A stretch of DNA of 40,000 nucleotides from Mesostigma viride (GCA_009746045.1 RPFO01000868.1:1-40000), one strand, 5' to 3'; shown: positions 18,365 to 28,559, counted from the stretch's first letter. The notes: generated from the sequence alone by a model not told the origin. Made by a program: numbers and translations.

Positions 18365-18933
18365 CCATAGACAGGATCTCCCTGCGGGGTGTACCCAATG
18401 GGCGTGACCCCGTCACAAGCCTCGCCATTAGGCCCTGTGGGCTGCCACTTGTTCACCGGTGCATTTACCAACGTCTCCGATGCGGCTAGGCGCCAGCGGA
18501 CATACACGGTCATATCCGGGCCCCAAAACACTTCGAGATCGAACACCTTCGAAGAGCGGTGCCTCTCCCTCTCGGCTTCGGTTGCTGGCTCATCATCCAA
18601 GTCGGCGGTGGCCCGCGCCCGCGCCCGCACCCGCGCCGGCGCCTGCGCCCCCACCCCCGCCCGCGCCCGCGCGCGCGCCTTGGGTGGCGCCCGCGCCCGC
18701 ACCCGCGCCGGCGCCTGCGCCCCCGCCCCCGCCCCCGCCGGGCCCGCGCCCGCGCCCGCGTCTTGGGTGGCGCCCGCGCCCGCACCCGCGCCTTCTCCCC
18801 CGCCCCCGCCCCCGCCCGCGCCCCCGCCCGCGCCATGGGTGTGGCCCGCGGCTGGCTTCTTCGGAAATGCGTCCATCGATTTCACCCACCGGCCGTCAGC
18901 GGTGGATGCACCCTTTCGGCCACGTTGTGACAT
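18316..18933 (-). CDS. Unrecognised protein, N-terminal region with Ala/Gly/Arg repeat
   Basis: From ATG 18933 (MSQRGRKGASTADGRW) the reading has a basic start. A long low-complexity run follows, encoded by a GCGCCC-like hexamer array at 18605-18835 (GAGAGAGA, PARVRARAPPKARARA, repeated). A normal-looking segment comes next: FDLEVFWGPDMTVYVRWRL, NKWQPTGPNGEACDGVTPIGY and DPVYGCLLIERGKAPKEVLV, then stop. The segment after the repeat looks like a small folded domain. An earlier in-frame start at 19053 is open but less likely. It is probably the first exon of the gene continuing at 17171-18364. Confidence 0.5.
   Translation of the reverse strand: MSQRGRKGASTADGRWVKSMDAFPKKPAAGHTHGAGGGAGGGGGGGEGAGAGAGATQDAGAGAGPAGAGAGAQAPARVRARAPPKARARARAGVGAQAPARVRARARATADLDDEPATEAERERHRSSKVFDLEVFWGPDMTVYVRWRLAASETLVNAPVNKWQPTGPNGEACDGVTPIGYTPQGDPVYGCLLIERGKAPKEVLV
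18605..18835. repeat. GC-only hexamer array inside a coding region
   Basis: CGCCCG and GCCCCC units form a higher-order duplication of a block encoding AQAPARVRARAPPKARARA-like sequence. All six frames stay open, so the coding frame cannot be proven from openness here. Confidence 0.8.
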
Positions 18934-19211
18934 CAAGCGCGGCGTCCCCAATAGAACAGTCATGCAATATGAATAATCATTAGTATCAACGATGCGTTCA
19001 TGCAGGCGTGAACTGTGAAATACAACAAGCATGCAACAACGACTCCAGCACACTTAGTAAATACTGCTCATAATATCTGTGGCACATGCAACATGGTTAA
19101 AACACACATGGATGACCTGTATGGCTGCACATGAACTGTCCACCTAGAGAAGACTAGAAATTCAGCATGATATCAAGAGCCATCCACACAAATATATGTC
19201 TTACCGCAGCT

Positions 19212-19355
19212 TAGGGCTTCTTCGGGTTGAGTTGGCGAATCGAGCTTGTTGAGCCCTGCTCGAAGTAATGCTCAAATGCGATGCCCAGGCCCGCCAGCAC
19301 ATCATCAAATGTGATTAGTTTCACAGGTGGTCCGAAGAGTTCCAAACGTGGTTGC
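19212..19355 (-). CDS. Possible last exon of the 19362-19835 gene
   Basis: After an acceptor-like AAAATTAG the minus strand reads QPRLELFGPPVKLITFDDVL, then AGLGIAFEHYFEQGSTSS and ends NPKKP followed by stop. It looks like natural protein and lies just past the stop of the upstream ORF. Linking the two is an inference; the donor site is not certain. Confidence 0.4.
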
Positions 19356-19361
19356 TAATTT

Positions 19362-19835
19362 TCAGGCAGTGCCTGAAGGCCGCCTCGAAAGTGAAACGCG
19401 AAAGTGAAAAGGGGTCACAAACCCTATGTTCATATCCTTGACTCCCCCGTCGAGAACGAACCGAAAACCAGCGCCATGAACGAACTTGTGACGAGTAGAT
19501 GACGACATCGTGGTTATGGCGTCGTACCCCCCCTGGTGCAGCTGCTGCTTTATCGCCGCCTTCCTGTCCTCTTGCTTCCGCCCGGGCGAAAACCAGGCGC
19601 TTCGCAATGCCTGGAGATGTGATATTCTAATGGGCTTCATGCACTCGTGGCCGCACTTACAGTCGAACGTCTCGTCGGTCACTAGGCTGCCGGCATGGGT
19701 GCTGCCGCTTAGCACTATGGCTGCGAACTTGCGCTTCCCATGGTGTCCCATCACCATGATAGCGAAAGCCAGGAAGCAGATAGCCACGATTATGTCCCAG
19801 CAAAGCCATAGCACACCTTCCGTTTCGACCGCCAT
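19362..19835 (-). CDS. Small membrane protein with Cys cluster, unrecognised
   Basis: From ATG 19835 the reading (158 aa) has a short acidic start and one clear transmembrane helix (VLWLCWDIIVAICFLAFAIMVMG). A basic stop (HHGKRKF) follows, and then a Cys-rich domain, DCKCGHECMKPIRISHLQAL...FSPGRKQEDRKAAIKQQLHQGG. The C-x-C-x3-C cluster followed by LQ-LR and a Lys/Arg helix looks metal-binding, but I do not recognise the family. The first 13 codons and everything upstream lie in the palindrome at 19796-20408, so a mirrored copy of the start exists at about 20369 on the plus strand. That copy soon leaves homology at 20408 and cannot make the same protein. Confidence 0.5.
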   Translation of the reverse strand: MAVETEGVLWLCWDIIVAICFLAFAIMVMGHHGKRKFAAIVLSGSTHAGSLVTDETFDCKCGHECMKPIRISHLQALRSAWFSPGRKQEDRKAAIKQQLHQGGYDAITTMSSSTRHKFVHGAGFRFVLDGGVKDMNIGFVTPFHFRVSLSRRPSGTA

Positions 19836-20408
19836 GTCGGCCACTAGTCCGGATAGCTCAATGTGCACCTGACCTTGACACTAATCGCACAAACAGCCAC
19901 AATTTTGCAAGCAAGAAGACATGGCTACCTCGGCATTTCATGAAATGTACTTCGTGAAATGCATTTCGTGAAATGTACTAAGGAACGTGATTGGCCGGCG
20001 TTCGCTCGCCAAATCTCGCAAAATGTACTAAGGCACGTGATTGGTCCCGCAAAATGTACTAAGGAACGTGATTGGCCGGCGAAGATTCTGTAGGGAATTT
20101 TAATTGCAGCAAACAGAATCTTCGCCGGCCAATCACGTTCCTTAGTACATTTTGCGGGACCAATCACGTGCCTTAGTACATTTTGCGAGATTTGGCGAGC
20201 GAACGCCGGCCAATCACGTTCCTTAGTACATTTCACGAAATGCATTTCACGAAGTACATTTCATGAAATGCCGAGGTAGCCATGTCTTCTTGCTTGCAAA
20301 ATTGTGGCTGTTTGTGCGATTAGTGTCAAGGTCAGGTGCACATTGAGCTATCCGGACTAGTGGCCGACATGGCGGTCGAAACGGAAGGTGTGCTATGGCT
20401 TTGCTGGG
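19796..20408. repeat. Long near-perfect palindrome, 296-bp arms
   Basis: Left arm 19796-20091 and right arm 20113-20408 are reverse complements with no mismatch that I could see; the spacer is 21 bp. Each arm carries the gene's 5' end and three repeats of the form TACTAAGGAACGTGATTGG. Read the other way these are CCAATCACGT motifs, one of them CCAATCACGTG with a full CACGTG. Each arm also has tandem ATTTCACGAA/ATTTCATGAA units. The RNA of either strand would fold into a long hairpin. Confidence 0.9.
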
Positions 20409-21029
20409 ATGATTATCATCGTAGTACATCATATGTATTACAGTACATTTCACGAAGTACATTTCATGGAGGCAGAGGGAAAGTTCCTGTTCATGGTGAG
20501 TCGGGGTTAGCAATCACGGCAATGTCGATACATGTACTTGCAGTATATACAAATGCCATAATGTCCTTAGATGCAGCATGAATGTCTATTGTTCGGATTT
20601 CTTTTATCACGATGCTTAGGATGCCTTCCGACAGAAATCTGCTGCGCTACAGGTCGGGAATACCTGAACTTGATATGCGTGGCCAGTGGCCATGGCAGCC
20701 GGGGTCGGTAAGAATTAACTTCGATAGCCATGAATAATGCGGAAAGTGAACGTTGTCCACCCGCTGCACAGGGAAAATGGCTGCACAGGAACGGCCTGAC
20801 GTGATACTGTCGCAAAGCAGTTCTCATAAGCCGACAATTACACATTCGACTTATGATCGATAATCGGCGCAGGCCTTCGACATTCAAGCGCGCATCGAAA
20901 CGTCGTGAGGATTTCGGACATTTAGATGAAGTTGGATTGTTTTCGGCCCTCGTATTTGCCATGATCTTGGCCATCCAATCTTTTTGCTTCGTGCACAGTT
21001 TGCGTTTGCAGTTAAGCGTAGGTACATGA
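20409..21029. other. Non-coding interval
   Basis: Contains a partial copy of the palindrome's repeat (GTACATTTCACGAAGTACAT near 20444). No convincing gene on either strand. Confidence 0.4.
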
Positions 21030-21032
21030 CAA

Positions 21033-21095
21033 GCTTGCGTTTGCGTTTGCGTTTGCGTTTGCTTTGCCTTTGCCTTTGCCTTTGCCTTTGCGTAT
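21033..21095. repeat. (TTTGCG)n / (TTTGCC)n array
   Basis: About ten hexamers, first TTTGCG then TTTGCC. It is the first of several hexamer arrays in this part of the window. Confidence 0.9.
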
Positions 21096-21099
21096 ACAT

Positions 21100-21600
21100 T
21101 TGCATGTGCGCTTGCGTTGCCGTTTGCTTATGCGTCCCAATGTATGTCTGGCTTTGGGCAATTCTATTTCCTTGTCGTTGGGATATGAGTGGGTGCTGGC
21201 GGTGGTGTTACTGTCGGCAGGTAGAGTGGCAGTGGCTTCAACTTCTGTTGCTTTTTCATTGCATTTGCATTTTCATTGGGTCTCTGTAGTTAACAACTGC
21301 TTTAAATATCTTTGTTAATAGCCGGCTTCAGCTGTAATTTCGATTGCATGTTGCTTTTGAATTGCATTCGCACTGGGCACATGCAGTGGGCATTAGGCAT
21401 TGGTAGTGCAATTACACATGCAGTCACACTTGCAATTGCAATGAAGTTGAAATTGAAGCTGCAGCTAAAATTTGCTACGTGCCTACTGGTACAGTCGCAT
21501 GTGCAGTCAACTTTGTGCTTGTTTATTATTATTATTTCTTCTTCTTATAATTTCTTATTATTATTATTATAATTTCTTCTTGCTTTTCGTAATGTGTGGT
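21100..21600. other. Non-coding interval rich in TTGCATTTGC-like words
   Basis: Degenerate TTGCA-type hexamer remnants, such as GCATTTGCATTT and GCAATTGCAATG, point to an old decayed hexamer array. No gene seen. Confidence 0.4.
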
Positions 21601-21614
21601 GGTTAGAATGGTGA

Positions 21615-21752
21615 TGGCAGGGGCAGGAGCAGGGGCAGGGGCAGGGGCAGGGGCAGGGGCAGGGGCAGGGGCAGGGGCAGGGGCAGGGGCAGGGGCAGGG
21701 GCAGGGGCAGGGGCAGGGGCAGGGGCAGGGGCAGGGGCAGGGGCAGGGGCAA
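21615..21752. repeat. (AGGGGC)n array
   Basis: About 22 almost perfect AGGGGC units. GGGG runs spaced by CA on one strand fit the G-quadruplex pattern. Confidence 0.95.
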
Positions 21753-21912
21753 TCATGAGTTGCTTTCGGCCTGGCATGTGCACCAGAACTGGCATATGTG
21801 CTCGCAATGCAGCTTGCTACTCTTGTTCCTTTTGTTTGCCTTTTCTTTTGTTTGGGAACTGTTCGTGCAGGGGGGTGGGATGAGGCCGCGAGTCTCTGGG
21901 CAGGGGCATTGA

Positions 21913-22780
21913 CGTGGGTAGGTGTGTGTCTGGGCTAAGTCTGCAATTGTCGCTGCTGTGCTGTACTTCTGGCTGTGGCTTACGGTGCATTTGTGGCTTG
22001 GAGTAGGGGTGAGGCTAGGGTGGGCGCAGGCGCGGGCGTGGGCGTGGGCGTGGGCGTGAGCGTGGGCATGGGCGCGGGCGTGGGCGTGGGCGTGGGCGTG
22101 GGCGTGGGCGTGGGTGTGGGCGTGGGCGTGGGCGTGGGCGTGGGCGTGGGCGTGGGCGTGGGCGTTGGCATGGGCGTGGGCGTGGGCGTGGGCGTGGGCG
22201 TGGGCGTAGGCGTGGGCGTGGGCGTGGGCGTGGGCGTGGGCGTGGGCGTGGGCGTGGGCGTGGGCGTGGGCGTGGGTGTGGGTGTGGGTGTGGGCGTGGG
22301 CGTGGGCGTGGGCGTGGGCGTGGGCGTGGGCGTGGGCGTGGGCGTGGGCGTGGGCGTGGGTGTGGGTGTGGGCGTGGGCGTGGGCGTGGGCGTGGGCGTG
22401 GGCGTGGGCGTGGGCGTGGGCGTGGGCGTGGGCGTGGGCGTGGGCGTGGGCGTGGGCGTGGGCGTGGGCGTGGGCGTGGGCGTGGGCGTGGGCGTGGGCA
22501 TGGGCATGGGCGTGGGCGTGGGCGTGGGCGTGCGCGTGCGCGTGGGCGTGGGCGTGGGAGTGGGCGTTGGAGTGGGCGTGGGCGTGGGCGTGAGCGTGGG
22601 CGTGGGCGTGGGCGTGGGCGTGGGCGTGGGCGTGGGCGTGGGCGTGGGCGTGGGCGTGGGCGTGGGCGTGGGCGTGGGCGTGGGCGTGGGCGTGGGCGTG
22701 GGCGTGGGCGTGGGCGTGGGCGTGGGCGTGGGCGTGGGCGTGGGCGTGGGCGTGGGCGTGAGCGTGGGCGTGGGCGTTGG
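21913..22780. repeat. Higher-order repeat unit 1: unique head plus (GGGCGT)n
   Basis: A head of about 112 bp (GTAGGTGTGTGTCT ... GGAGTAGGGGTGAGGCTAGG) leads into about 750 bp of GGGCGT with rare GGGTGT, GGGCAT and GGAGTG variants. The same head returns exactly 868 bp later. The array translates as Val-Gly or Pro-Thr repeats in long spurious ORFs. Confidence 0.9.
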
Positions 22781-23090
22781 CGTGGGTAGGTGTGTGTCTC
22801 AGCTACGTCTGCTATTGTTGCAGCTGCGCTCTACTTCTGGCTGTGGCTTTGGGTATAATTGTGGCTTGGAGTAGGGGTGAGGCTAGGGTGGGCGTGGGCG
22901 TGGGCGTGGGCGTGGGCGTGGGCGTGGGCGTGGGCGTGGGCGTGGGCGTGGGCGTGGGCGTGGGCGTGGGCGTGGGCGTGGGCGTGGGCGTGGGCGTGGG
23001 CGTGGGCGTGGGCGTGGGCGTGGGCGTGGGTGGGTGTGGGCGTGGGCGTGGGCGTGGGCGTGGGCGTGGGCGTGGGCGTGGGTGAGAATG
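22781..23090. repeat. Higher-order repeat unit 2, short array
   Basis: Second copy of the head (22781-22887), then about 200 bp of GGGCGT and a change to a GGGTGG-containing end. The heads differ by scattered substitutions, so the duplication is not fresh although the arrays are homogeneous. Confidence 0.9.
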
Positions 23091-23099
23091 GGCGGGTGT

Positions 23100-23350
23100 G
23101 GGGGCAGGGGCATGGGCATGGGCGGGGGCGGGGCGGGGCGGGGGGGGGGCGGGGGCGGGGCGGGGGGGGCGGGGCGGGGGCGGGGGCGGGGCGGGGGCGG
23201 GGGCGGGGCGGGGGCGGGGGCGGGGCGGGGGCGGGGGCGGGGCGTGTGCATGGGCGTTGGGGGGTCAGGGGGGCTGGGGTTGGGTTTGGGTGGGTGGGTC
23301 ATTGGTGCAATGTTTGGAGTTGGGGCTTGTGTGTGTGGGGGGGGGGGGGC
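23100..23350. repeat. (GGGGCG)n and G-run region
   Basis: GGGGCGGGGC units with G-runs of up to ten. Extreme G/C strand bias. No gene. Confidence 0.9.
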
Positions 23351-24025
23351 ATGGGGATTGCCATGCGCGTGCACGTGGGCGTCCGCGTGATCCTCTGTTC
23401 GTGTACATGTTCATGCATGTGCCATGACGGCACAATGCATGTCAGATTCGTGACTTTATCGTGTGTTCCCTAGTTGCAAGTATTACTGCTAAAATTCATT
23501 GCAGCATTCCATTCCTTGCATAATGCTTGATTGCTTGCATCAGTTCATTCTATACTTCGATCATGACCTGAAGTGCTTAAGTATTACCAGACTCTCGCGC
23601 AGTGTCAGAATGTCCAATTTTTAGCACACATGCATGTTTGCACACCAAAGCCCTCATTCCCATGTTGAAAGGCTAAGTAAAACATTTTTTTTTTGTGCGG
23701 TGATCCACGAAATGCAGCTGTGAATGGCTCTAGGAGGTCACCAATGGTGGCCAGACCTGTTATTGAGCATTGGGAGACGTTACAGGGGCATCAATCACAG
23801 TTACATTTAGTTCAGATGTAGTTCAATTTAGTACATTATAGTATAAATGTAGTAGAAAATAGTACAACCTAGTATATTGTAGCATATACTAGTTCAACTA
23901 CCTCCAGATGATATCCAGGGGCTATGGGGACACTTTTTATGCAAAACTGAACTTGAAACAAGCAAAAAACAAGAAACTTGGAAAAACTCAAAATGTACTT
24001 GTGCTGGAGTACATTCTTAACGGCT
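23351..24025. other. Non-coding interval
   Basis: No gene. An AT-rich patch at 23800-23905 repeats TAGTACA/TAGTATA-like words. A run of eight to nine T sits at 23686. Confidence 0.4.
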
Positions 24026-24030
24026 GGCAG

Positions 24031-24613
24031 GGTTAGGTTAAATAATGCCGGAACTTTTTGCCCACTGAGGCAAATCGGTCCGTCACACTATTTTGCCCGG
24101 AATAACCACTTCCGAGCACCCAAGCTAATTCGGCCGAATGAACTAACTAAAACCTGCATGGCATCGTGGAGGGTGGGTTGAATATGAGACATCCGCCTAG
24201 GCCACTGAGCACGCAAATGTAAATGGGTGCCGGAGCTGCCCGGATTCGAACCCCTGCACAAAACGGAAAAACTTCTGACAACCTCCAAGGTGCACGGGTT
24301 TTAGTTAGGTTAAATAATGCCGGAACCTTTTGCCCACTGAGGCAAATCGGTCCGTCACACTATTTTGCCCGGAATGACCACTTCCGAGCACCCAAGTTCA
24401 TTCGGTCCGTCACACTACTAATGCCGGAACCTTTTGCCCACTGAGACAAATCGGTCCGTCACACTATTTTGCCCGGAATGACCACTTCCGAGCACCCAAG
24501 TTCATTTTGGCCGAATTAACTTGGGTGCTCGGAAGTGGTTATTCCGGGCAAAATAGTGTGACGGACCGATTTGCCTCAGTGGGCAAAAGGTTCCGGCATT
24601 ATTTAACCTAACT
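24031..24613. mobile_element. Short AGTTA-type element with repeated ends (583 bp)
   Basis: The left end unit 24031-24148 (GGTTAGGTTAAATAATGCC ... GAACTAACT) is repeated at 24303 (AGTTAGGTTAAATAATGCC). It recurs in part at 24419, and in inverse from about 24519 to 24613 (...TAACCTAACT). The right end is therefore a 311-bp repeat/palindrome. The middle (24149-24302) holds a tRNA-like B-box and a tRNA-3'-end-like stretch. Flanks are GGCAG at 24026-24030 and GGTAG at 24614-24618, a possible 5-bp duplication with one change. No ORF of note. The architecture recalls terminal-repeat elements in miniature, but the ends are not TG...CA. Confidence 0.65.
24242..24252 (-). other. tRNA-like B-box, copy 2
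   Basis: GGTTCGAATCC on the minus strand, followed by GGGCAGCTCCGGCACCCA, which resembles a tRNA 3' end. The T-stem has mismatches and no D-arm or anticodon arm is recognisable, so it is tRNA-derived at most. Confidence 0.5.
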
Positions 24614-26280
24614 GGTAGGTAGGTAGGTAGGTAGGTAGGTAGGTAGGTAGGTAGGTAGGTAGGTAGGTAGGTAGGTAGGTAGGTAGGTAGGTAGGTAGGT
24701 AGGTAGGTAGGTAGGTAGGTAGGTAGGTAGGTAGGTAGGTAGGTAGGTAGGTAGGTAGGTGGGTAGGTAGATAGGTAGGTAGGTAGGTAGGTAGGTAGGA
24801 AGGTAGGTAGGTAGGAAGGTAGGTAGGTAGGTAGGTAGGTAGGTAGGTAGGTAGGTAGGTAGGTAGGTAGGTAGGTAGGTAGGTAGGTAGGTAGGTAGGT
24901 AGGTAGGTAGGTAGGTAGGTAGGTAGGTAGGTAGGTAGGTAGGTAGGTAGGTAGGTAGGTAGGTAGGTAGGAAGGTAGGTAGGTAGGTAGGTAGGAAGGT
25001 AGGTAGGCAGGCAGGCAGGTAGGCAGGTAGGTAGGTAGGTAGGTAGGTAGGTAGGTAGGTAGGTAGGTAGGTAGGTAGGTAGGTAGGTAGGTAGGTAGGT
25101 AGGTAGGTAGGTAGGTAGGTAGGTAGGTAGGTAGGTAGGTAGGTAGGTAGGTAGGTAGGTAGGTAGGTAGGTAGGTAGGTAGGTAGGTAGGTAGGTAGGT
25201 AGGTAGGTAGGTAGGTAGGTAGGTAGGTAGGTAGGTAGGTAGGTAGGAAGGTAGGTAGGTAGGTAGGTAGGAAGGTAGGTAGGCAGGCAGGTAGGCAGGT
25301 AGGTAGGTAGGTAGGTAGGTAGGTAGGTAGGTAGGTAGGTAGGTAGGTAGGTAGGTAGGTAGGTAGGTAGGTAGGTAGGTAGGTAGGTAGGTAGGTAGGT
25401 AGGCAGGCAGGCAGGTAGGCAGGCAGGTAGGTAGGTAGGTAGGTAGGTAGGTAGGCAGGCAGGTAGGTAGGTAGGTAGGTAGGTAGGTAGGTAGGTAGGT
25501 AGGTAGGTAGGTAGGTAGGTAGGTAGGTAGGTAGGTAGGTAGGAAGGTAGGTAGGTAGGTAGGTAGGTAGGTAGGTAGGTAGGTAGGTAGGTAGGTAGGT
25601 AGGTAGGTAGGTAGGTAGGTAGGTAGGTAGGTAGGTTAAGGTAGGTAGGTAGGTAGGTAGGTAGGTAGGTGGGTAGCTAGGTAGGTAGGTAGGTAGGTAG
25701 GTAGGTAGGTAGGTAGGTAGGTAGGTAGGTAGGTAGGTAGGTAGGTAGGTAGGTAGGTAGGTAGGTAGGTAGGTAGGTAGGTAGGTAGGTAGGTAGGTAG
25801 GTAGGTAGGTAGGTAGGTAGGTAGGTAGGTAGGTAGGTAGGTAGGTAGGTAGGTAGGTAGGGTATGTGGGTAGGTAGGTAGGTAGGTGGGTGGGTAGGTA
25901 GGTAGGTAGGTAGGTAGGTAGGTAGGTAGGTAGGTAGGTAGGTAGGTAGGTAGGTAGGTAGGTAGGTAGGTAGGTAGGTAGGTAGGTAGGTAGGTAGGTA
26001 GGTAGGTAGGTAGGTAGGTAGGTAGGTAGGTAGGTAGGCAGGCAGGCAGGCAGGCAGGCAGGTAGGTAGGTAGGTAGGTAGGTAGGTAGGTAGGTAGGTA
26101 GGTAGGTAGGTAGGTAGGTAGGTAGGTAGGTAGGTAGGTAGGTAGGTAGGTAGGTAGGTAGGTAGGTAGGTAGGTAGGTAGGCAGGTAGGTAGGTAGGTA
26201 GGTAGGTAGGTAGGTAGGTAGGTAGGTAGGTAGGTAGGTAGGTAGGTAGGTAGGTAGGTACTAAGGTAGGTAGGTAGGTT
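24614..26280. repeat. (GGTA)n tract, about 1.67 kb
   Basis: Over 400 GGTA units with clustered GGCA and GGAA variants that form patterns repeated at about 24965-25030 and 25250-25300. It starts at the last base of the AGTTA-type element and ends against the 3' end of a LINE at the other side (GTATGTATG at 26281). Confidence 0.95.
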
Positions 26281-26434
26281 TGTATGTATGTATGTATGTA
26301 TTAATAATATAATTACTTACAGCAGAGTGAAATCACTCAAACCAAAGCAAACGCCCAGCTATAAACCTCTATACAGAGCCATGTCAAATCTCTATACTAC
26401 GATAAGACCAATGGAAACTCCTAACGGGAGGAAC
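26281..26434 (-). other. 3' untranslated region and tail of the minus-strand LINE
   Basis: About 130 bp after the LINE stop, ending on the minus strand in ATTAATAC and four to five TACA units directly before the TACC tract. A short tandem tail at the 3' end is common for LINEs. Confidence 0.5.
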
Positions 26435-28404
26435 CTAATAGCCCTGCTGCACCGCAAAATCAGCCCGCGTACGGCGGAGCATGATGTCAGCCATGGCCCG
26501 AGTCAGCGCCACCGACAAGCGCTGACGCCAATATGACGTCCAGGTCCGCGCCGACCATGGGGCCCGCTGGCCCTCCAGGTCCAGCCGGTCCTCCCGGAGC
26601 CGGCAACACTCCTTGAAGAAGGCGGAGGTCAGGGGCCCCATGGCCCCAAACTCCTCCAGGACAAAGGGCACCACACGATGGTGCCCGACGTCGCCGTAGG
26701 CCAGGAGCTTGGCCCGCTCCGCCCGGTCCGCCGTGTAACCTGCCGTGAGGGAGGCCCCAGCCACGTGGCTAAGAGCCAAGGGCCGCGCCACCGAAACGTC
26801 GATAAGCAGATGCCGGCCACCCCCCTCAAAGTCCAGCACCACGATGTCAGGCCGGTGGTTGGGGGAATAGAAGGCAGCGCCATCCGCATCCTCGGACCGG
26901 ATGTTCGCGTGGGGGAAAACCGACCGAATCATGGCGAGCACCACCGTCAGGAGGACAGTGTGCAAATACAAATACCAATTCTGATTCTGTTGGCCCCCCA
27001 TGCAGGCAAGGTAGTGAGTCCCCGTGGGATCCAGCGGCTGCCCACAGCTACCACAAGGCCGCCCGGCCGGAACAAGAGGCTGCGGGGCAAATAGCTGGTG
27101 CCGGAGCGCCACCGAGTAGTGGCTGGGAGCCAAGGCGAATGGGGGGGCCATGGGAAGAGCACGAAGGTACGCCGAGCCCACACTCCGCAAGGAAAGCGAG
27201 AACAGCCACGCACGTCCCTGGGCGTTGAGGTCCGCGAAAAGAGCAATCCAATCAGCCGTGTGCAGAATACCCGCGTAGGTTTTCTGGTGTTTATCGATGA
27301 CGCGAGCAGGGAATGCGGCGGGAGATTGAACGGAGGCGACCGAGGGAGTGCCGCGAGGGAGGTGGCGCTGTACCGCCTGAGCGGCACGGACGGGAGAACA
27401 GGCCTGCTGGATCTCAGCATAGGCCTCCTGGATGGCGGTGACGAAGGGCAAAGGGCTGCTGGGGTCCAGGAGGTCAGGCGCTGCCGTTGCCAAAAGGGGC
27501 AGGAGCCGGCAGCTTTCCGCCCACGACTGAGCGACGGAGCCCAAAAATGCTGCTGGGGCCAGCCGGCGGCACGAGTCAGACCACAGCCACCCATCCGTGC
27601 AGGCAGGGAGGCAATGCGAATAGCATGTGGCGGGAGGTCGGGGCCCGGGACCAGCTGCGCCAAGGCCGACTGGATGCGTTCGTCGTGGCCCTCGGCGGCC
27701 AGCCGGACCTGAGCCGGAAGAGCGCCCCGGAGCCAGTGAACGACGCGAGGGTGAGCGCAAAACCACAGAAGCAGACCCTTGGTCTGCGAATCATGAAGGC
27801 GCGCAATCAAGGGCAGTACTTCAGTGCGTGCCTCGAGGGCGGCCCGCAGAGCATCGATGACAAACGCGGGGTCGCCAACCGGAACGCCGAGGACATCCAA
27901 CCCATGGAGGCGCTCGTCCCGGCCCAAGAGCTGGGGCGGGAAGCCGGAGCAATCACCTTGGGGCGAGTACACCGCGCACTTGGCCAGGGTCAACTGGAGG
28001 TTGATGTCGGCCACCGCGGTCTGCAGTGCCAGCAGAGCCGCGGCGGTGTCCGGCACAGGGCCCAGAAGGTAGATATCATCCAAGTAGGCCTGAATAGCGA
28101 CCGCCGGGTGGGCAGCATGGACCGCTTGGAGGCAACCCTGGAGGGGGGCGGCAAAGTACAGGGGTCCCAGGGGGTCCCCTTGCTGGGTGCCCGACCGCGA
28201 CAGCAGGCCGCCGCGAGTGCCGTCCTCCATGATGTGAACCAGTTGGCCGGGCTGGCCGTAGCACACGGCTGTCCAAGCGTACAAGTCCTCGAAGGACTCC
28301 ATGACGGCCGCAAACATGCTGGCGCGGGACAGACTGTTGAACGCGTTGTGGCAGTCGACCTTGACGACAGCGTGGGTGGGGTGGGCCTCGAGGTAGGCCT
28401 GCAC
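26435..28404 (-). pseudogene. 5'-truncated LINE: reverse transcriptase plus restriction-like endonuclease
   Basis: The upstream reading (26947-28404) starts inside the reverse transcriptase with VVKVDCHNAFNSLSR (first catalytic Asp), GGLLSRSGTQQGDPLGPLYF and AYLDDIYLLG (catalytic DD), then a thumb-like part. Near 27555-27580 the natural reading shifts to another frame (26435-27766). There a zinc-like CGSCGQPLDPTGTHYLAC (CX2CX9HX3C) precedes RPDIVVLDFEGGGRHLLIDV and ERAKLLAYG. The latter two fit the PD...D...K pattern of the restriction-like endonuclease found in R2/CRE/NeSL-type LINEs. The endonuclease nicks target DNA and the polymerase copies RNA there. The 5' part with the N-terminal fingers is missing, so it is a dead truncated copy. 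Confidence 0.8.
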
Positions 28405-28559
28405 CGAATCACTATACTTTTCGTCCGAGGGTAGTAAAAAGGATCCGAGGCGTAAATTACGAGGTGGTAATTTACGGCACAGACTACTCTTACCGTTTGT
28501 ATAAGAGTTCGGATCTTTCTCGTAAGCTACGAGTTAGATCCGAGGTAAGATCCGACGTC
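28405..28559. other. Junction 5' of the truncated LINE
   Basis: GATCCGAGG occurs near 28441 and 28538, and TACGAGGT-like words lead into the following minisatellite. No gene seen. Confidence 0.4.

Noticed and set aside
21975-23473. Val-Gly, Pro-Thr and Trp-Ala repeat ORFs, resembling structural proteins
   Set aside because: Produced by (GGGCGT)n in every frame; no start context or unique domain.
24180-24320. tRNA gene on the minus strand
   Set aside because: Only a B-box and a 3'-end-like stretch are present. The T-stem does not pair, and no anticodon or D-arm can be drawn.
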